Source: Alphaproteobacteria bacterium
GTDB taxonomy: Bacteria; Pseudomonadota; Alphaproteobacteria; ATCC43930; CGMCC-115725
NCBI GenBank assembly: GCA_030039815.1
Contig: JASHUW010000541.1
Span: 1-10,496 of the forward strand
Direction of reading: 5' to 3'
DNA: 10,496 bases
Shown here: piece after piece, positions 1 through 6,885 of the stretch
Position numbering within the stretch: position 1 is the stretch's first letter
How the letters are laid out: every line of letters begins with the position of its first letter
Position numbers and translations under genes: made by a program
The notes under the pieces: model-generated
What the model saw: only the letters and a program-made list of their open reading frames with translations
Told to the model about the DNA's origin: nothing
Databases searched by the model: none

Positions 1-357
1 ATGGATGTCGGCGCAGATCGGCTGCGGCCCGGCGAGCGGCACATCGACGCAGAAGGTCGCGCCGTTGAGGCTCCAGCGCCGCTCGGCCGGGGCGGTGTAG
101 GCGTCGCGGCTCGGGTCCCAGGCGCGCACCAGCGCCCGTCCGTCGGTGCCGAGATAGGCCTGCAGCATGATCCGTTCGAGCTCGCCGCCGTTGGGACCGG
201 TGGCTCCCGGCATGCCGGCCGGACGCGGCACGAAGGCGACCGCGCTCAGCGTGTTGCCGACAAGCTGACTCGGCGACACCGACGGTGGCTCGGCGCCCCA
301 GGCGGCCGCGATGCCGATAAACCAGAGAGCGACGAAGACCGTTCCGGCTCGTCTCAT
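1..357 (-). CDS. Secreted hypothetical protein, 3' end cut off by the window edge
   Basis: The minus strand opens with an ATG at 355-357 and stays open for 119 codons to the left edge. The N-terminus reads MRRAGTVFVALWFIGIAAAWG, a typical signal peptide: a basic start, a hydrophobic core and a small-residue region with likely cleavage near AWG-AE. The mature part contains an 'LVGNTLSAVAFVPRP' stretch, a region 'LERIMLQAYLGTDGRALVRAWD', and two cysteines in 'ATFCVDVPLAGPQPIC' that could form a periplasmic disulfide. A GGGGA-like purine run lies just upstream of the ATG. I do not recognise the family. It is divergent from the secretin gene across a 122-base spacer, so the two may share a control region. 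The opposite strand is also open here, but that reading has no signal peptide or family resemblance, so the minus-strand gene is preferred. Confidence 0.68.
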   Translation of the reverse strand, partial: MRRAGTVFVALWFIGIAAAWGAEPPSVSPSQLVGNTLSAVAFVPRPAGMPGATGPNGGELERIMLQAYLGTDGRALVRAWDPSRDAYTAPAERRWSLNGATFCVDVPLAGPQPICADIH

Positions 358-479
358 GGTTTCCCCGCCCAGCGCCCGTTGACTCCCCCAGCAAGGGTGG
401 ATGATCCTACCGGCGAGACGCACATCAAGTCCACCTAACCCCCGGGGGATTTTCCACGTCGCAGCGTAGTTTTCTCGGC
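358..479. promoter_or_regulatory. Divergent intergenic spacer, presumed promoter region for both flanking genes
   Basis: This 122-base spacer separates two genes that point away from each other, so promoters for both should lie here. A TTGACT hexamer at 379-384 matches a -35 box for the rightward secretin gene, but the sequence about 17 bases downstream (TGATCC) is a poor -10 match. A perfect 10-base CCCCCGGGGG palindrome at 439-448 has no loop and no clear role. No recognisable operator or riboswitch is seen. Confidence 0.25.
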
Positions 480-2729
480 GTGCGCCGGCTTTGGCCGTCG
501 CATCGCCACGAGCAGCGCTTGCGAGCGTTCGGGCGAAGATGGCGATGGCCTGTTCTATTGATGGTCGCCGCCGTCGCTGCGTGCAACAACCAGCCTTGGT
601 TAAGCACGCAGACCTCGCCCGGCGCCGCATCGTCGCTGGCGGATTTGAGCAGCGGCGCCACGCTGTTGCCGTCGGCGCCCCCGGCCGGCCGCGCCGTCGC
701 GACGATGCCCGCGAATCGGCTGGCCGGTTCGATGCAGCCGATCGTCGTGCATGGTGACGGCGCGCCGTCACCACCATCGCCGCCCGGCGTGAGGGCGGCC
801 GGGGGCGCCGACGACCCCGCCGACGTCACCCTCAACTTCGCCGGCGCCGATATCCGTGACGTGATCGACGCCGTGCTCGGCAAGACCCTGAAGCTCAATT
901 ACGTGATCGATCCCGAGGTCACCGGACCGGTGACGTTCAACGTCAGCCGGCCGATCTCGAAGAGCGAGGTGCTGTCGACGCTGGAGGCGGTGCTCAACAG
1001 CCGCGGCGCGACGATGGTGCAGTCGGACGGCATTATTCGCGTCATGCCGCTGAGCAAGAGCGGCAAAAGCGACGCTGCGGCCCCGTTCGTCTCGAGTTCG
1101 CCGATCCCCGGCCAGCGTACCGAGGTCTTCCCGCTGCGCTATGTCGGTGCGACCGACATGCAGCGCGTGCTCGAAAAGGTCCTGCCGCCGGGTCGGCCGA
1201 TCGCCGCCGACGACAAACGCCACCTGGTGCTGATCCAGGGCACGCCGGCCGAGCTGCAGCTCGCCGAGGACACCGTCAAAGTGTTCGACATCAATCAGCT
1301 CGCCGGCACCTCGATCGCGATCGTACCGCTGCGCAACGCCGAGCCCGGCCCGCTCGTCGATGAGTTGAGCAACATCTTCGCCGCGACGCGCAAGGAAGCC
1401 GACACCGACGCGATCCGCTTCATGCCGGTGAAGCGGCTCAATGCGGTGATGGTGATCACCCGCTCGCCGCAATATCTCGACGATGCGCGCACCTGGATCG
1501 CCCGGCTCGACCGCGTCCAGGATCTCACCGAGCGGCGGGTCTACGTCTACAACCTGCAATACGCCAAGGCGACGCAGATCGGTGAGAAGCTGCAGGGTCT
1601 CTTGAGCAACATGAACATTGAGTTCAAGGCGCCGGCCGCACCGACCGCCGATACCGGGCTCGCGCCGACCGCGCCCGGCTTCGAGGGACCGGCCAAGCCT
1701 TTGCCGCCGCCAACCGCCGACGCGGCTGCCGCCCTGCCGGTGCCTGCGATGGCGGCGCCTCCGCCCCCTGCGCCGGCGCCCGCTTCCGGTGACGCGCAGA
1801 CGAACCAGCCGCCCACCAACGGCGTCCGCATCGAGGCCGACGAGGCGCACAATGCCTTGCTGATTTCGGCGAATGCCAAGGATTACGAGCTCATCCGCGA
1901 TGTCCTCGCCGGCATCGACGTGCCGCCGCTGCAGGTGCTGATCGAGGTGACGGTCGCCGAGGTGATGCTCAACGACAACCTCAATTACGGGGTCGAGTAT
2001 TTCATCAACTCGGGCAAGACCAGCTCGTTGCTCACCACCGCCAGCAGCGCGGCGATCGCCCCGGCGACGCCTGGCTTCAGCCTGTCCTGGGTCACCGGCA
2101 ACTTCACCCCGCGCGCGATCCTCAACCTCTTGTCCGACGTGACCCAGACCAAGGTGATCTCGACCCCGCGGCTGCTCGTGCTCAGCAACGAGACCGCGCG
2201 GCTCCAGGTCGGCGACGTGGTGCCGATCATCACCCAGTCGGCGACCAACGCCATCACCAGCAACTCGACGATCGTCAACAACGTCACCTACAAGGAAACC
2301 GGGGTGGTGCTCGAGGTGACGCCGCGCGTCAATACCGGCGGCTATGTGACGATGGACGTGAACCAGTCGGTCAGCACCGTGGTTCCCACCTCGACCTCGC
2401 AGATCGACTCGCCGACCTTCCAGCAGCGCCGGCTCAACAGCACGATCAGCGTCAAGACCGGACAGACGATTTTGCTGGGTGGGCTGATCCAACAAAACGA
2501 TAATCGCGAATCGCAGGGTATCCCGGTACTCAACGAGATACCGGGGCTGGGCACGCTGTTCGGCACGCACACCAATGGCGCGGGGCGCACCGAGCTCATC
2601 ATGCTCCTGACGCCGCACGTCATTTCCAACGAAGCGGAGTCGCGCAGCCTCACCCGGCAGATCGAGCAGGAATTCCAGACTGTGCTCGACGGCAGCACCT
2701 TCGCCCAGCCGCGCATCCCGTCGCGGTAG
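480..2729 (+). CDS. gspD: Type II secretion-type secretin (GspD family) with an N-terminal lipobox
   Basis: This is a multimeric outer-membrane channel of the type II secretion/secretin family. The 749-residue product has a basic N-terminus, a short hydrophobic stretch and a lipobox V32-A-A-C35, followed by Asn at +2, which favours outer-membrane sorting. After a low-complexity linker come N0 (about 115-190), N1 (214-272), N2 (278-345) and N3 (352-482). N3 is interrupted by a Pro/Ala-rich insert at about 383-446. The secretin barrel domain (about 545-715) carries the signature GIPVLNEIPGLGTLF at 680-694. The start is uncertain. The GTG at 480 has no clear Shine-Dalgarno sequence, while an in-frame TTG at 519 would leave a 21-residue lipoprotein signal. 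The FecR gene follows after 53 bases and is probably co-transcribed. No other secretion-system gene is in the window. The family call is firm; membership of a complete type II system is not shown. Confidence 0.93.
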   Translation: MRRLWPSHRHEQRLRAFGRRWRWPVLLMVAAVAACNNQPWLSTQTSPGAASSLADLSSGATLLPSAPPAGRAVATMPANRLAGSMQPIVVHGDGAPSPPSPPGVRAAGGADDPADVTLNFAGADIRDVIDAVLGKTLKLNYVIDPEVTGPVTFNVSRPISKSEVLSTLEAVLNSRGATMVQSDGIIRVMPLSKSGKSDAAAPFVSSSPIPGQRTEVFPLRYVGATDMQRVLEKVLPPGRPIAADDKRHLVLIQGTPAELQLAEDTVKVFDINQLAGTSIAIVPLRNAEPGPLVDELSNIFAATRKEADTDAIRFMPVKRLNAVMVITRSPQYLDDARTWIARLDRVQDLTERRVYVYNLQYAKATQIGEKLQGLLSNMNIEFKAPAAPTADTGLAPTAPGFEGPAKPLPPPTADAAAALPVPAMAAPPPPAPAPASGDAQTNQPPTNGVRIEADEAHNALLISANAKDYELIRDVLAGIDVPPLQVLIEVTVAEVMLNDNLNYGVEYFINSGKTSSLLTTASSAAIAPATPGFSLSWVTGNFTPRAILNLLSDVTQTKVISTPRLLVLSNETARLQVGDVVPIITQSATNAITSNSTIVNNVTYKETGVVLEVTPRVNTGGYVTMDVNQSVSTVVPTSTSQIDSPTFQQRRLNSTISVKTGQTILLGGLIQQNDNRESQGIPVLNEIPGLGTLFGTHTNGAGRTELIMLLTPHVISNEAESRSLTRQIEQEFQTVLDGSTFAQPRIPSR
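1626..1817 (+). other. Pro/Ala-rich insert inside the secretin N3 domain
   Basis: Residues about 383-446 of the secretin are almost entirely Pro, Ala, Thr, Gly and Ser, with runs such as 'AAPPPPAPAPASG'. They lie between the first N3 strand region ('YVYNLQYAKATQIGEKLQ') and the conserved 'IEADEAHNALLISA' half. Secretins often carry a variable, flexible loop at this point in N3. The length and proline content here suggest an unfolded loop facing the periplasmic vestibule. Function beyond that is not visible. Confidence 0.6.
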
Positions 2730-2770
2730 AACCAATCGGGCAGGCCGCGCGTATGTAAGCACAGTCGACA

Positions 2771-2776
2771 GGGAGG
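2771..2776 (+). promoter_or_regulatory. Ribosome binding site of the FecR-domain gene
   Basis: GGGAGG lies six bases before the ATG at 2783. It is a clear Shine-Dalgarno sequence that fixes the start of the FecR-domain gene and contrasts with the absent signal at the secretin GTG. Confidence 0.75.
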
Positions 2777-2782
2777 CGAACG

Positions 2783-3679
2783 ATGGCGCTCTCGACCGGC
2801 TGGCACCCCAGGGTTTCCCTTCTCGCGGCGAGCGCGCTGGCGGCGGCTGCGCTGGCGGCTGCGCCCGCGGCGGCCGACGTGCAGATCGGCTCCGCGGCTC
2901 AGGTCGTCAACGACGTTACCGGCACGCTGGCTTCGACGCGTCAGCCGCAAGTGCTGCGCGCGGGCATCGACGTCTTCCAGAACGAGACCATCGACACCGC
3001 CTATGCCAGCGCCTCGCGCGTGGTTTTCGAGGATCGGACGCAGCTGTCGATCGGCCCGGGCTCGAAAGTCGTGCTCGATCGTTTCGTCTTCGATCCGAAC
3101 CCGTCCTCCTCCGTCGTCGCGGTGTCGATCGCCAAGGGCGTCGCGCGCTTCTCGACCGGCCTCTTGCCCAAACCCGATTACCAAGTCAGCACCCCATCCT
3201 GCACGATCGGCGTGCGCGGCACCGTGTTCACGACGATCGTCTCCGAATCGCGCGATTCGTGGGTTACGGTCGAAGAAGGGACGACGATAGTCAGCGCGCA
3301 GGGTGTGACGGTCACCGTCAATGCCGGGCAGACGACCTTTGTCGCCTTTGGTCGACCGCCGACGCCGCCGAGCGCCAGCGCGGCGCCGCCGGCCATCACC
3401 ACGCAGATGGACGCGCTGCTGCAGACCAGCGCGCCGGTGCCGCCGCCCAACCCGCCGCCCGGCGGCGGCGGTCCCTACGGCCCGCCCCCTGACGGCGGCT
3501 ATCAGCCCGGCGGCTACTATCCCCCAGGCGGCGGCTTTGGTGGTGGATTTGGCGGCGGCTTCGGTGGCGGATTTGGCGGCGGCTTCGGCGGAGGATTCGG
3601 CGGCGAGCGCGGCGGCGGGTTCACCAATGGTGGCGGCTTTACTGGCGGCGCTGCCGGAGGGACCGGTCGCGGACGCTAG
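2783..3679 (+). CDS. Periplasmic FecR-domain protein with a glycine-rich repeat tail
   Basis: The 298-residue product has a strong signal peptide with an alanine-rich core and probable cleavage after A29-A-A31, before DVQIG. A FecR-type beta domain covers about residues 50-165, with the conserved core 'TPSCTIGVRGTVFTTIV' at 137-153 and a preceding 'VVFEDRTQLSIGPGSKVVLDRF' region. Residues 191-248 are proline-rich. Residues 249-272 are six perfect GGGF repeats, and more Gly-rich sequence runs to the C-terminus. There is no transmembrane helix, so this is not the classic inner-membrane FecR anti-sigma regulator of iron uptake, and no sigma factor or TonB receptor is adjacent. The protein is probably periplasmic or exported. 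It follows the secretin gene closely and converges on a CHASE2-domain cyclase gene. A sensory or ligand role for that cyclase, or export through the secretin, is inference from neighbourhood only. Confidence 0.88.
   Translation: MALSTGWHPRVSLLAASALAAAALAAAPAAADVQIGSAAQVVNDVTGTLASTRQPQVLRAGIDVFQNETIDTAYASASRVVFEDRTQLSIGPGSKVVLDRFVFDPNPSSSVVAVSIAKGVARFSTGLLPKPDYQVSTPSCTIGVRGTVFTTIVSESRDSWVTVEEGTTIVSAQGVTVTVNAGQTTFVAFGRPPTPPSASAAPPAITTQMDALLQTSAPVPPPNPPPGGGGPYGPPPDGGYQPGGYYPPGGGFGGGFGGGFGGGFGGGFGGGFGGERGGGFTNGGGFTGGAAGGTGRGR
3527..3598 (+). repeat. Six tandem 12-base units encoding (GGGF)x6
   Basis: Six in-frame 12-base units with the pattern GGN GGN GGN TTY lie end to end in the FecR-domain gene. 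Synonymous third-base changes between units (ggc/ggt/gga, ttt/ttc) show that they have diverged at DNA level while the peptide has stayed identical. Expansion or contraction by slippage would change tail length without breaking the frame. Confidence 0.9.
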
Positions 3680-3727
3680 GCGCGCAAAGCTGCTGGCCTG
3701 CCGCGGGCCGTCCTGGCCTCCGCCGCG

Positions 3728-5977
3728 TTACTTCTCTTCGGCCGTATAGACGCCGTCCCAATCGCGCGGCGGCGCTTCGAGCTGGAAATGCGCGATGCGG
3801 TGCCGGTAGAGCTGGTAGAGCGGCGCCAAATAGCGCACCGCGGCGAGCGGCGCCTCGCCGAGCGCCGCCAGCGCCGTCGTCCAGTCCTGTCGGCGATAGG
3901 CGGCGAGCAGTTCCTCGTGCCGGGACTTGTAGGTCGACTCGTCGTCGCCGTCGGGCGGCAGCGTGAAGACCTTGACCGCCTGCGACTTGCCCTTCACCGC
4001 GACAAGGTCGAGCTCCAAAAGCAGCGGGTCGTCGAGCGCCTTGGCGGTTTCTTCGCCGATCACCAGATCCACGAGATAAAGCTTGCATAGGCCCTCGAGC
4101 CGCGAGGCGAGGTTCACCGGATCGCCGAGCAGCGAATAATTGAAGCGCTGCTCCGAGCCGAAATTGCCGACGACGCATTCGCCGGTGTTGATGCCGATAC
4201 CGACGCGCAGCTCGTGGTAGCGCCGCCCCGAGGCCTCCGCTTCGGCCTTGAGCTTGCGGTTGAGGTCGACGAGCTTGCGGCGGATCAGCTGGGCTGCCCG
4301 CACCGCGTTCTTCTCGTGCTCGGGGTCGTCAAGCGGCGCGTTCCAGAAAGCCATGATGCAGTCGCCGATATACTTGTCGATCGTGCCGTGCGCCTCGGTG
4401 ATGACGTCGGTCATCGGCGAGGTGAAGCTGTTCATCAGATGCGTCAGCTCGCGCGCATCGAGCCCTTCCGACATCGCGGTGAAACCGCGAATGTCGCAGA
4501 ACATGACGGTCAGCTTCTTGTATTCGCCGCCGAGCTGCAGCTTTTCCGGGTTGCGTGCCAACTCGGCGACGTAATGCGGCGACATATAGCGCGAGAAGGC
4601 GCTGCGGATCTGGTGCTGGCGCACCTCGGTGCGCAGATAGCCGAGAATCGACGAGATGAAATAGACCACCACCAGCACGACGGTGGGATAGATCGGGTCG
4701 AGCAGCAGGTGCGCGTCCCTGAAGGCGAACCACGAAATGGCGATGGCGACGACGATCGCCGCGACGCCGAGCAGCGCGCTCGCCAGCGCGCCGATGCGCG
4801 GCAGCACCATGATCAGCGTCGTGCCCGCCAGCAGCACGAACAGGATTTCCGCGCCTTTCCCCCAGTCCGGCCGGGCCAGATAGACCCCGCTCAAGATCTG
4901 CTCGAGCAGCTGCGCGTGGATTTCGACTCCCGGCACGCCGGCCGCGATCGGCGTTGCCTGAAGGTCGTTGACGACGCCGGCGGCGGACGTTCCCACCAGC
5001 ACGATATGATCCTTGATGAGCGCCGGGTCGAAATCGCCGGAGAGGATTTTCGCCGCCGAGATGCGGCGGTCGGCGCGAGGCTTGGCGTAATAGACCCAGA
5101 CGCGGCCCGCCGAGTCGGTGGGAATGGTCAGCGGGCCGATCCGCATCTGGGTGAGGCCGGTGTTCTCGCCAAAGCTTTTCTCGCCATTGGCGCCGGCGGC
5201 GCGCGCGACATAGGTGTGGGCGCCGGTGGCGACGCGCAGGATTTCCGCCACCAGCGAGAACACCGGCTTGTTGCCGAGCCTCATGATCAGCGGCACGCGA
5301 CGGACGATCTGGTCCCAATCGACATGCTCGTTGAGAAAGCCGTTGCCGAGGGCGGCATTCTGAAAGGCTGGCAGATCGCTGACCGCCGCCGGAAAGGTAT
5401 CGACAAAATGCAGCGGGTCGTCGCCGGCAAAGGCATAGCCGGCCTTCTGGATCGGCGGCGGGCTGTCGGCCTGGTCGACCAAGATGAAGCCGGCGATGGT
5501 CGGGATCGATTTCATCGCCGCGGCGAGCGCGTCGTCCGGATCCGGGAGGCTGCTGAGCAGCCGCGAGGTCTCGCTATCGACGCTGCCGCCGCGGTTGAGC
5601 TGGGCGAGCAGCAGCTTGGGCGATGTGCGGTCGGGTTCGGCGAAGACGATATCGAACGCCAGCACCGCCGCGCCCGCGTCGCGCAATTTGTCGACCAGCT
5701 GCGCGTCGAGGCTGCGCGGCCACGGCCACTGGCCGTATTTGTCCAGGCTCGCCTCGTCGATGTCGACGATGCTGATCGGGATGTTGCCGGGCTCGCGCGG
5801 CGCGATGCGCTGGTAGAGGTCGAACGAGATCAGCATCAGCCGGTCGAGCAAATCGGGCGCCGCCAGCCGCGCGGTCAGCGCCACCGCCAGCGCCACCAGC
5901 GGCAGCAGGTAGATGAGGCCGCGCCGCAATAGAAAACGCATCGACATTGCTGTTCCCGCAGACAACGCCGCCAGCAT
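3728..5977 (-). CDS. CHASE2-domain class III adenylate (nucleotide) cyclase, membrane-bound
   Basis: This enzyme is predicted to make cyclic AMP from ATP in the cytoplasm in response to a periplasmic signal. Of 749 residues, one N-terminal helix (about 18-38) precedes a large periplasmic CHASE2 domain (about 40-375; 'IDIDEASLDKYGQWPWPR'-type start). Three helices follow (about 377-391, 397-418, 430-446), then a class III catalytic domain (about 485-670). Visible catalytic residues are metal-binding D495 (MFCDIRGFT) and D539 (DKYIGD), adenine-selecting K535, transition-state N622 and R626. The usual Asp partner of the Lys is replaced by S615 (NYSLLGDPVN), as in the class IIIb group. A C-terminal extension (about 680-749) resembles the helical tail of related cyclases. 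The ATG at 5945-5947, ten codons inside, has a better upstream GCGGGAA and may be the true start. The methyltransferase gene lies upstream on the same strand, and the FecR gene converges 48 bases away. Confidence 0.93.
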   Translation of the reverse strand: MLAALSAGTAMSMRFLLRRGLIYLLPLVALAVALTARLAAPDLLDRLMLISFDLYQRIAPREPGNIPISIVDIDEASLDKYGQWPWPRSLDAQLVDKLRDAGAAVLAFDIVFAEPDRTSPKLLLAQLNRGGSVDSETSRLLSSLPDPDDALAAAMKSIPTIAGFILVDQADSPPPIQKAGYAFAGDDPLHFVDTFPAAVSDLPAFQNAALGNGFLNEHVDWDQIVRRVPLIMRLGNKPVFSLVAEILRVATGAHTYVARAAGANGEKSFGENTGLTQMRIGPLTIPTDSAGRVWVYYAKPRADRRISAAKILSGDFDPALIKDHIVLVGTSAAGVVNDLQATPIAAGVPGVEIHAQLLEQILSGVYLARPDWGKGAEILFVLLAGTTLIMVLPRIGALASALLGVAAIVVAIAISWFAFRDAHLLLDPIYPTVVLVVVYFISSILGYLRTEVRQHQIRSAFSRYMSPHYVAELARNPEKLQLGGEYKKLTVMFCDIRGFTAMSEGLDARELTHLMNSFTSPMTDVITEAHGTIDKYIGDCIMAFWNAPLDDPEHEKNAVRAAQLIRRKLVDLNRKLKAEAEASGRRYHELRVGIGINTGECVVGNFGSEQRFNYSLLGDPVNLASRLEGLCKLYLVDLVIGEETAKALDDPLLLELDLVAVKGKSQAVKVFTLPPDGDDESTYKSRHEELLAAYRRQDWTTALAALGEAPLAAVRYLAPLYQLYRHRIAHFQLEAPPRDWDGVYTAEEK

Positions 5978-6021
5978 AAGGCCAATCGCGCCAAGGACGA
6001 AGCGGCGCCCGGCAGCGGCGG

Positions 6022-6804
6022 TTAAATGCCCGTCGGTTTATCGCCGCGGATCGTCGCCATGCAGAGATGGTCGGCGCGCGCGACCGGCGCGGTCGCTCCC
6101 GCGACCTCCGCTTCCAGCCGGCGGATTCCGGCGGCATAGGCCTCGTCGGAGATCGCCTGCAACTGCGAGCAAGTATCGCGGCGGCGTCGCACGATCTCGA
6201 GCCATTCGGCGAAATCCACGTCGAACCGCAGATGTTCGAGCTTGACCTCGACCGCCGCGAAGCCGGCGCCTTCCATGATCGCCGCGATTGCGTCCGGCGG
6301 CCAGAAATCGAGCAGGTCGACGATGAAGGCTTCCGGGAAATACCGGTAATAGAGCCAGTCCTCGGAGTGCTGCGGACACAGATTGCGCAGCACGAACCGC
6401 CCGCCCGGCCGCAGCACGCGATAGGCCTCGCGCAGCATCCCCGCCTTGTCGCGGAAATGGTGAAAGGCGTACTGGCAGCCGGCAAAATCGAAGCTGCCGG
6501 CGGCAAAGGGCAGCGCCGCCGAATCGGCCTGAAGCCACCCAATCTCTTCCGTCTTCGCGGCGGCCTGGCGCAGCATCCCCAGCGAGCGGTCGACGCCGAA
6601 AGCGATCAGGCCCGGCGCGGCGGCGCGGTTGGCGACGAGCTGGTTGCCGGTGCCGCAGGCGATGTCGAGCGCCGTTGGCGGCCGATCCATGCCGCGTTCG
6701 CGCAAAAAGGACAGAAATTCGCGATCGACCGCCCGCGACCGGTACGGTTGCGAGTCGTAAAGGTGGGCGATCTGGTCGTAATTTACCCGGGGCGGCCGGC
6801 TCAT
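6022..6804 (-). CDS. Class I SAM-dependent methyltransferase (Methyltransf_11/25-like)
   Basis: The 260-residue product has a Rossmann-type methyltransferase core. Motif I is ALDIACGTGNQL (residues 45-56), where SAM binds. An acidic D72 ends strand beta2 (FGVD), D94 sits in 'QADSAALPF' and probably contacts the adenine, and LRPGGRFVL at 131-139 is the usual post-III motif. An N-terminal 'NYDQIAHLYDSQPYR' helix is typical of this group. The C-terminal part, including 'EHLRFDVDFAEWLEIVRRR', probably forms the acceptor site. The substrate cannot be told from sequence; small molecules such as quinone or lipid precursors are possible. The ATG at 6804 is preceded by GCGGGAAAG. The gene is divergent from the molybdenum hydroxylase gene (81-base spacer) and lies 44-74 bases upstream of the cyclase on the same strand, so the two may share a transcript. 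Confidence 0.88.
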   Translation of the reverse strand: MSRPPRVNYDQIAHLYDSQPYRSRAVDREFLSFLRERGMDRPPTALDIACGTGNQLVANRAAAPGLIAFGVDRSLGMLRQAAAKTEEIGWLQADSAALPFAAGSFDFAGCQYAFHHFRDKAGMLREAYRVLRPGGRFVLRNLCPQHSEDWLYYRYFPEAFIVDLLDFWPPDAIAAIMEGAGFAAVEVKLEHLRFDVDFAEWLEIVRRRRDTCSQLQAISDEAYAAGIRRLEAEVAGATAPVARADHLCMATIRGDKPTGI

Positions 6805-6885
6805 CGTCTTTCCCGCGGGAACGGGTGTGCCGGTCTATTTTACGATGCTTCCCGCTTCCCGGTTCTGGACGGTTGCAACAGGCAG

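Noticed and set aside
439..448. CCCCCGGGGG palindrome before the secretin as an operator
   Set aside because: It is short, has no loop and occurs easily by chance in such GC-rich DNA; nothing links it to a known regulator.
768..2762. A 664-codon open frame on the minus strand across the secretin gene
   Set aside because: It is antisense to a clear secretin, is Arg/His/Asp-rich with no domain pattern, and results from high G/C at third codon positions.
2783..3679. FecR-type anti-sigma regulator of iron uptake
   Set aside because: The protein has a cleavable signal peptide and no cytoplasmic or transmembrane part, and no ECF sigma factor or TonB-dependent receptor gene is nearby.
3680..3727. 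Possible bidirectional terminator between the convergent FecR and cyclase genes
   Set aside because: The 48 bases are GC-rich, but I found no solid stem followed by a T-run on either strand.
4214..5932. A 572-codon plus-strand frame across the cyclase gene
   Set aside because: It is antisense to a complete CHASE2 cyclase with all catalytic residues; the translation is low-complexity and resembles no family.
6805..6885. Promoter with a TATTTT -10 box (6836-6841) for the molybdenum enzyme
   Set aside because: No acceptable -35 hexamer lies at the right spacing; the divergent layout implies promoters here, but the boxes cannot be assigned.
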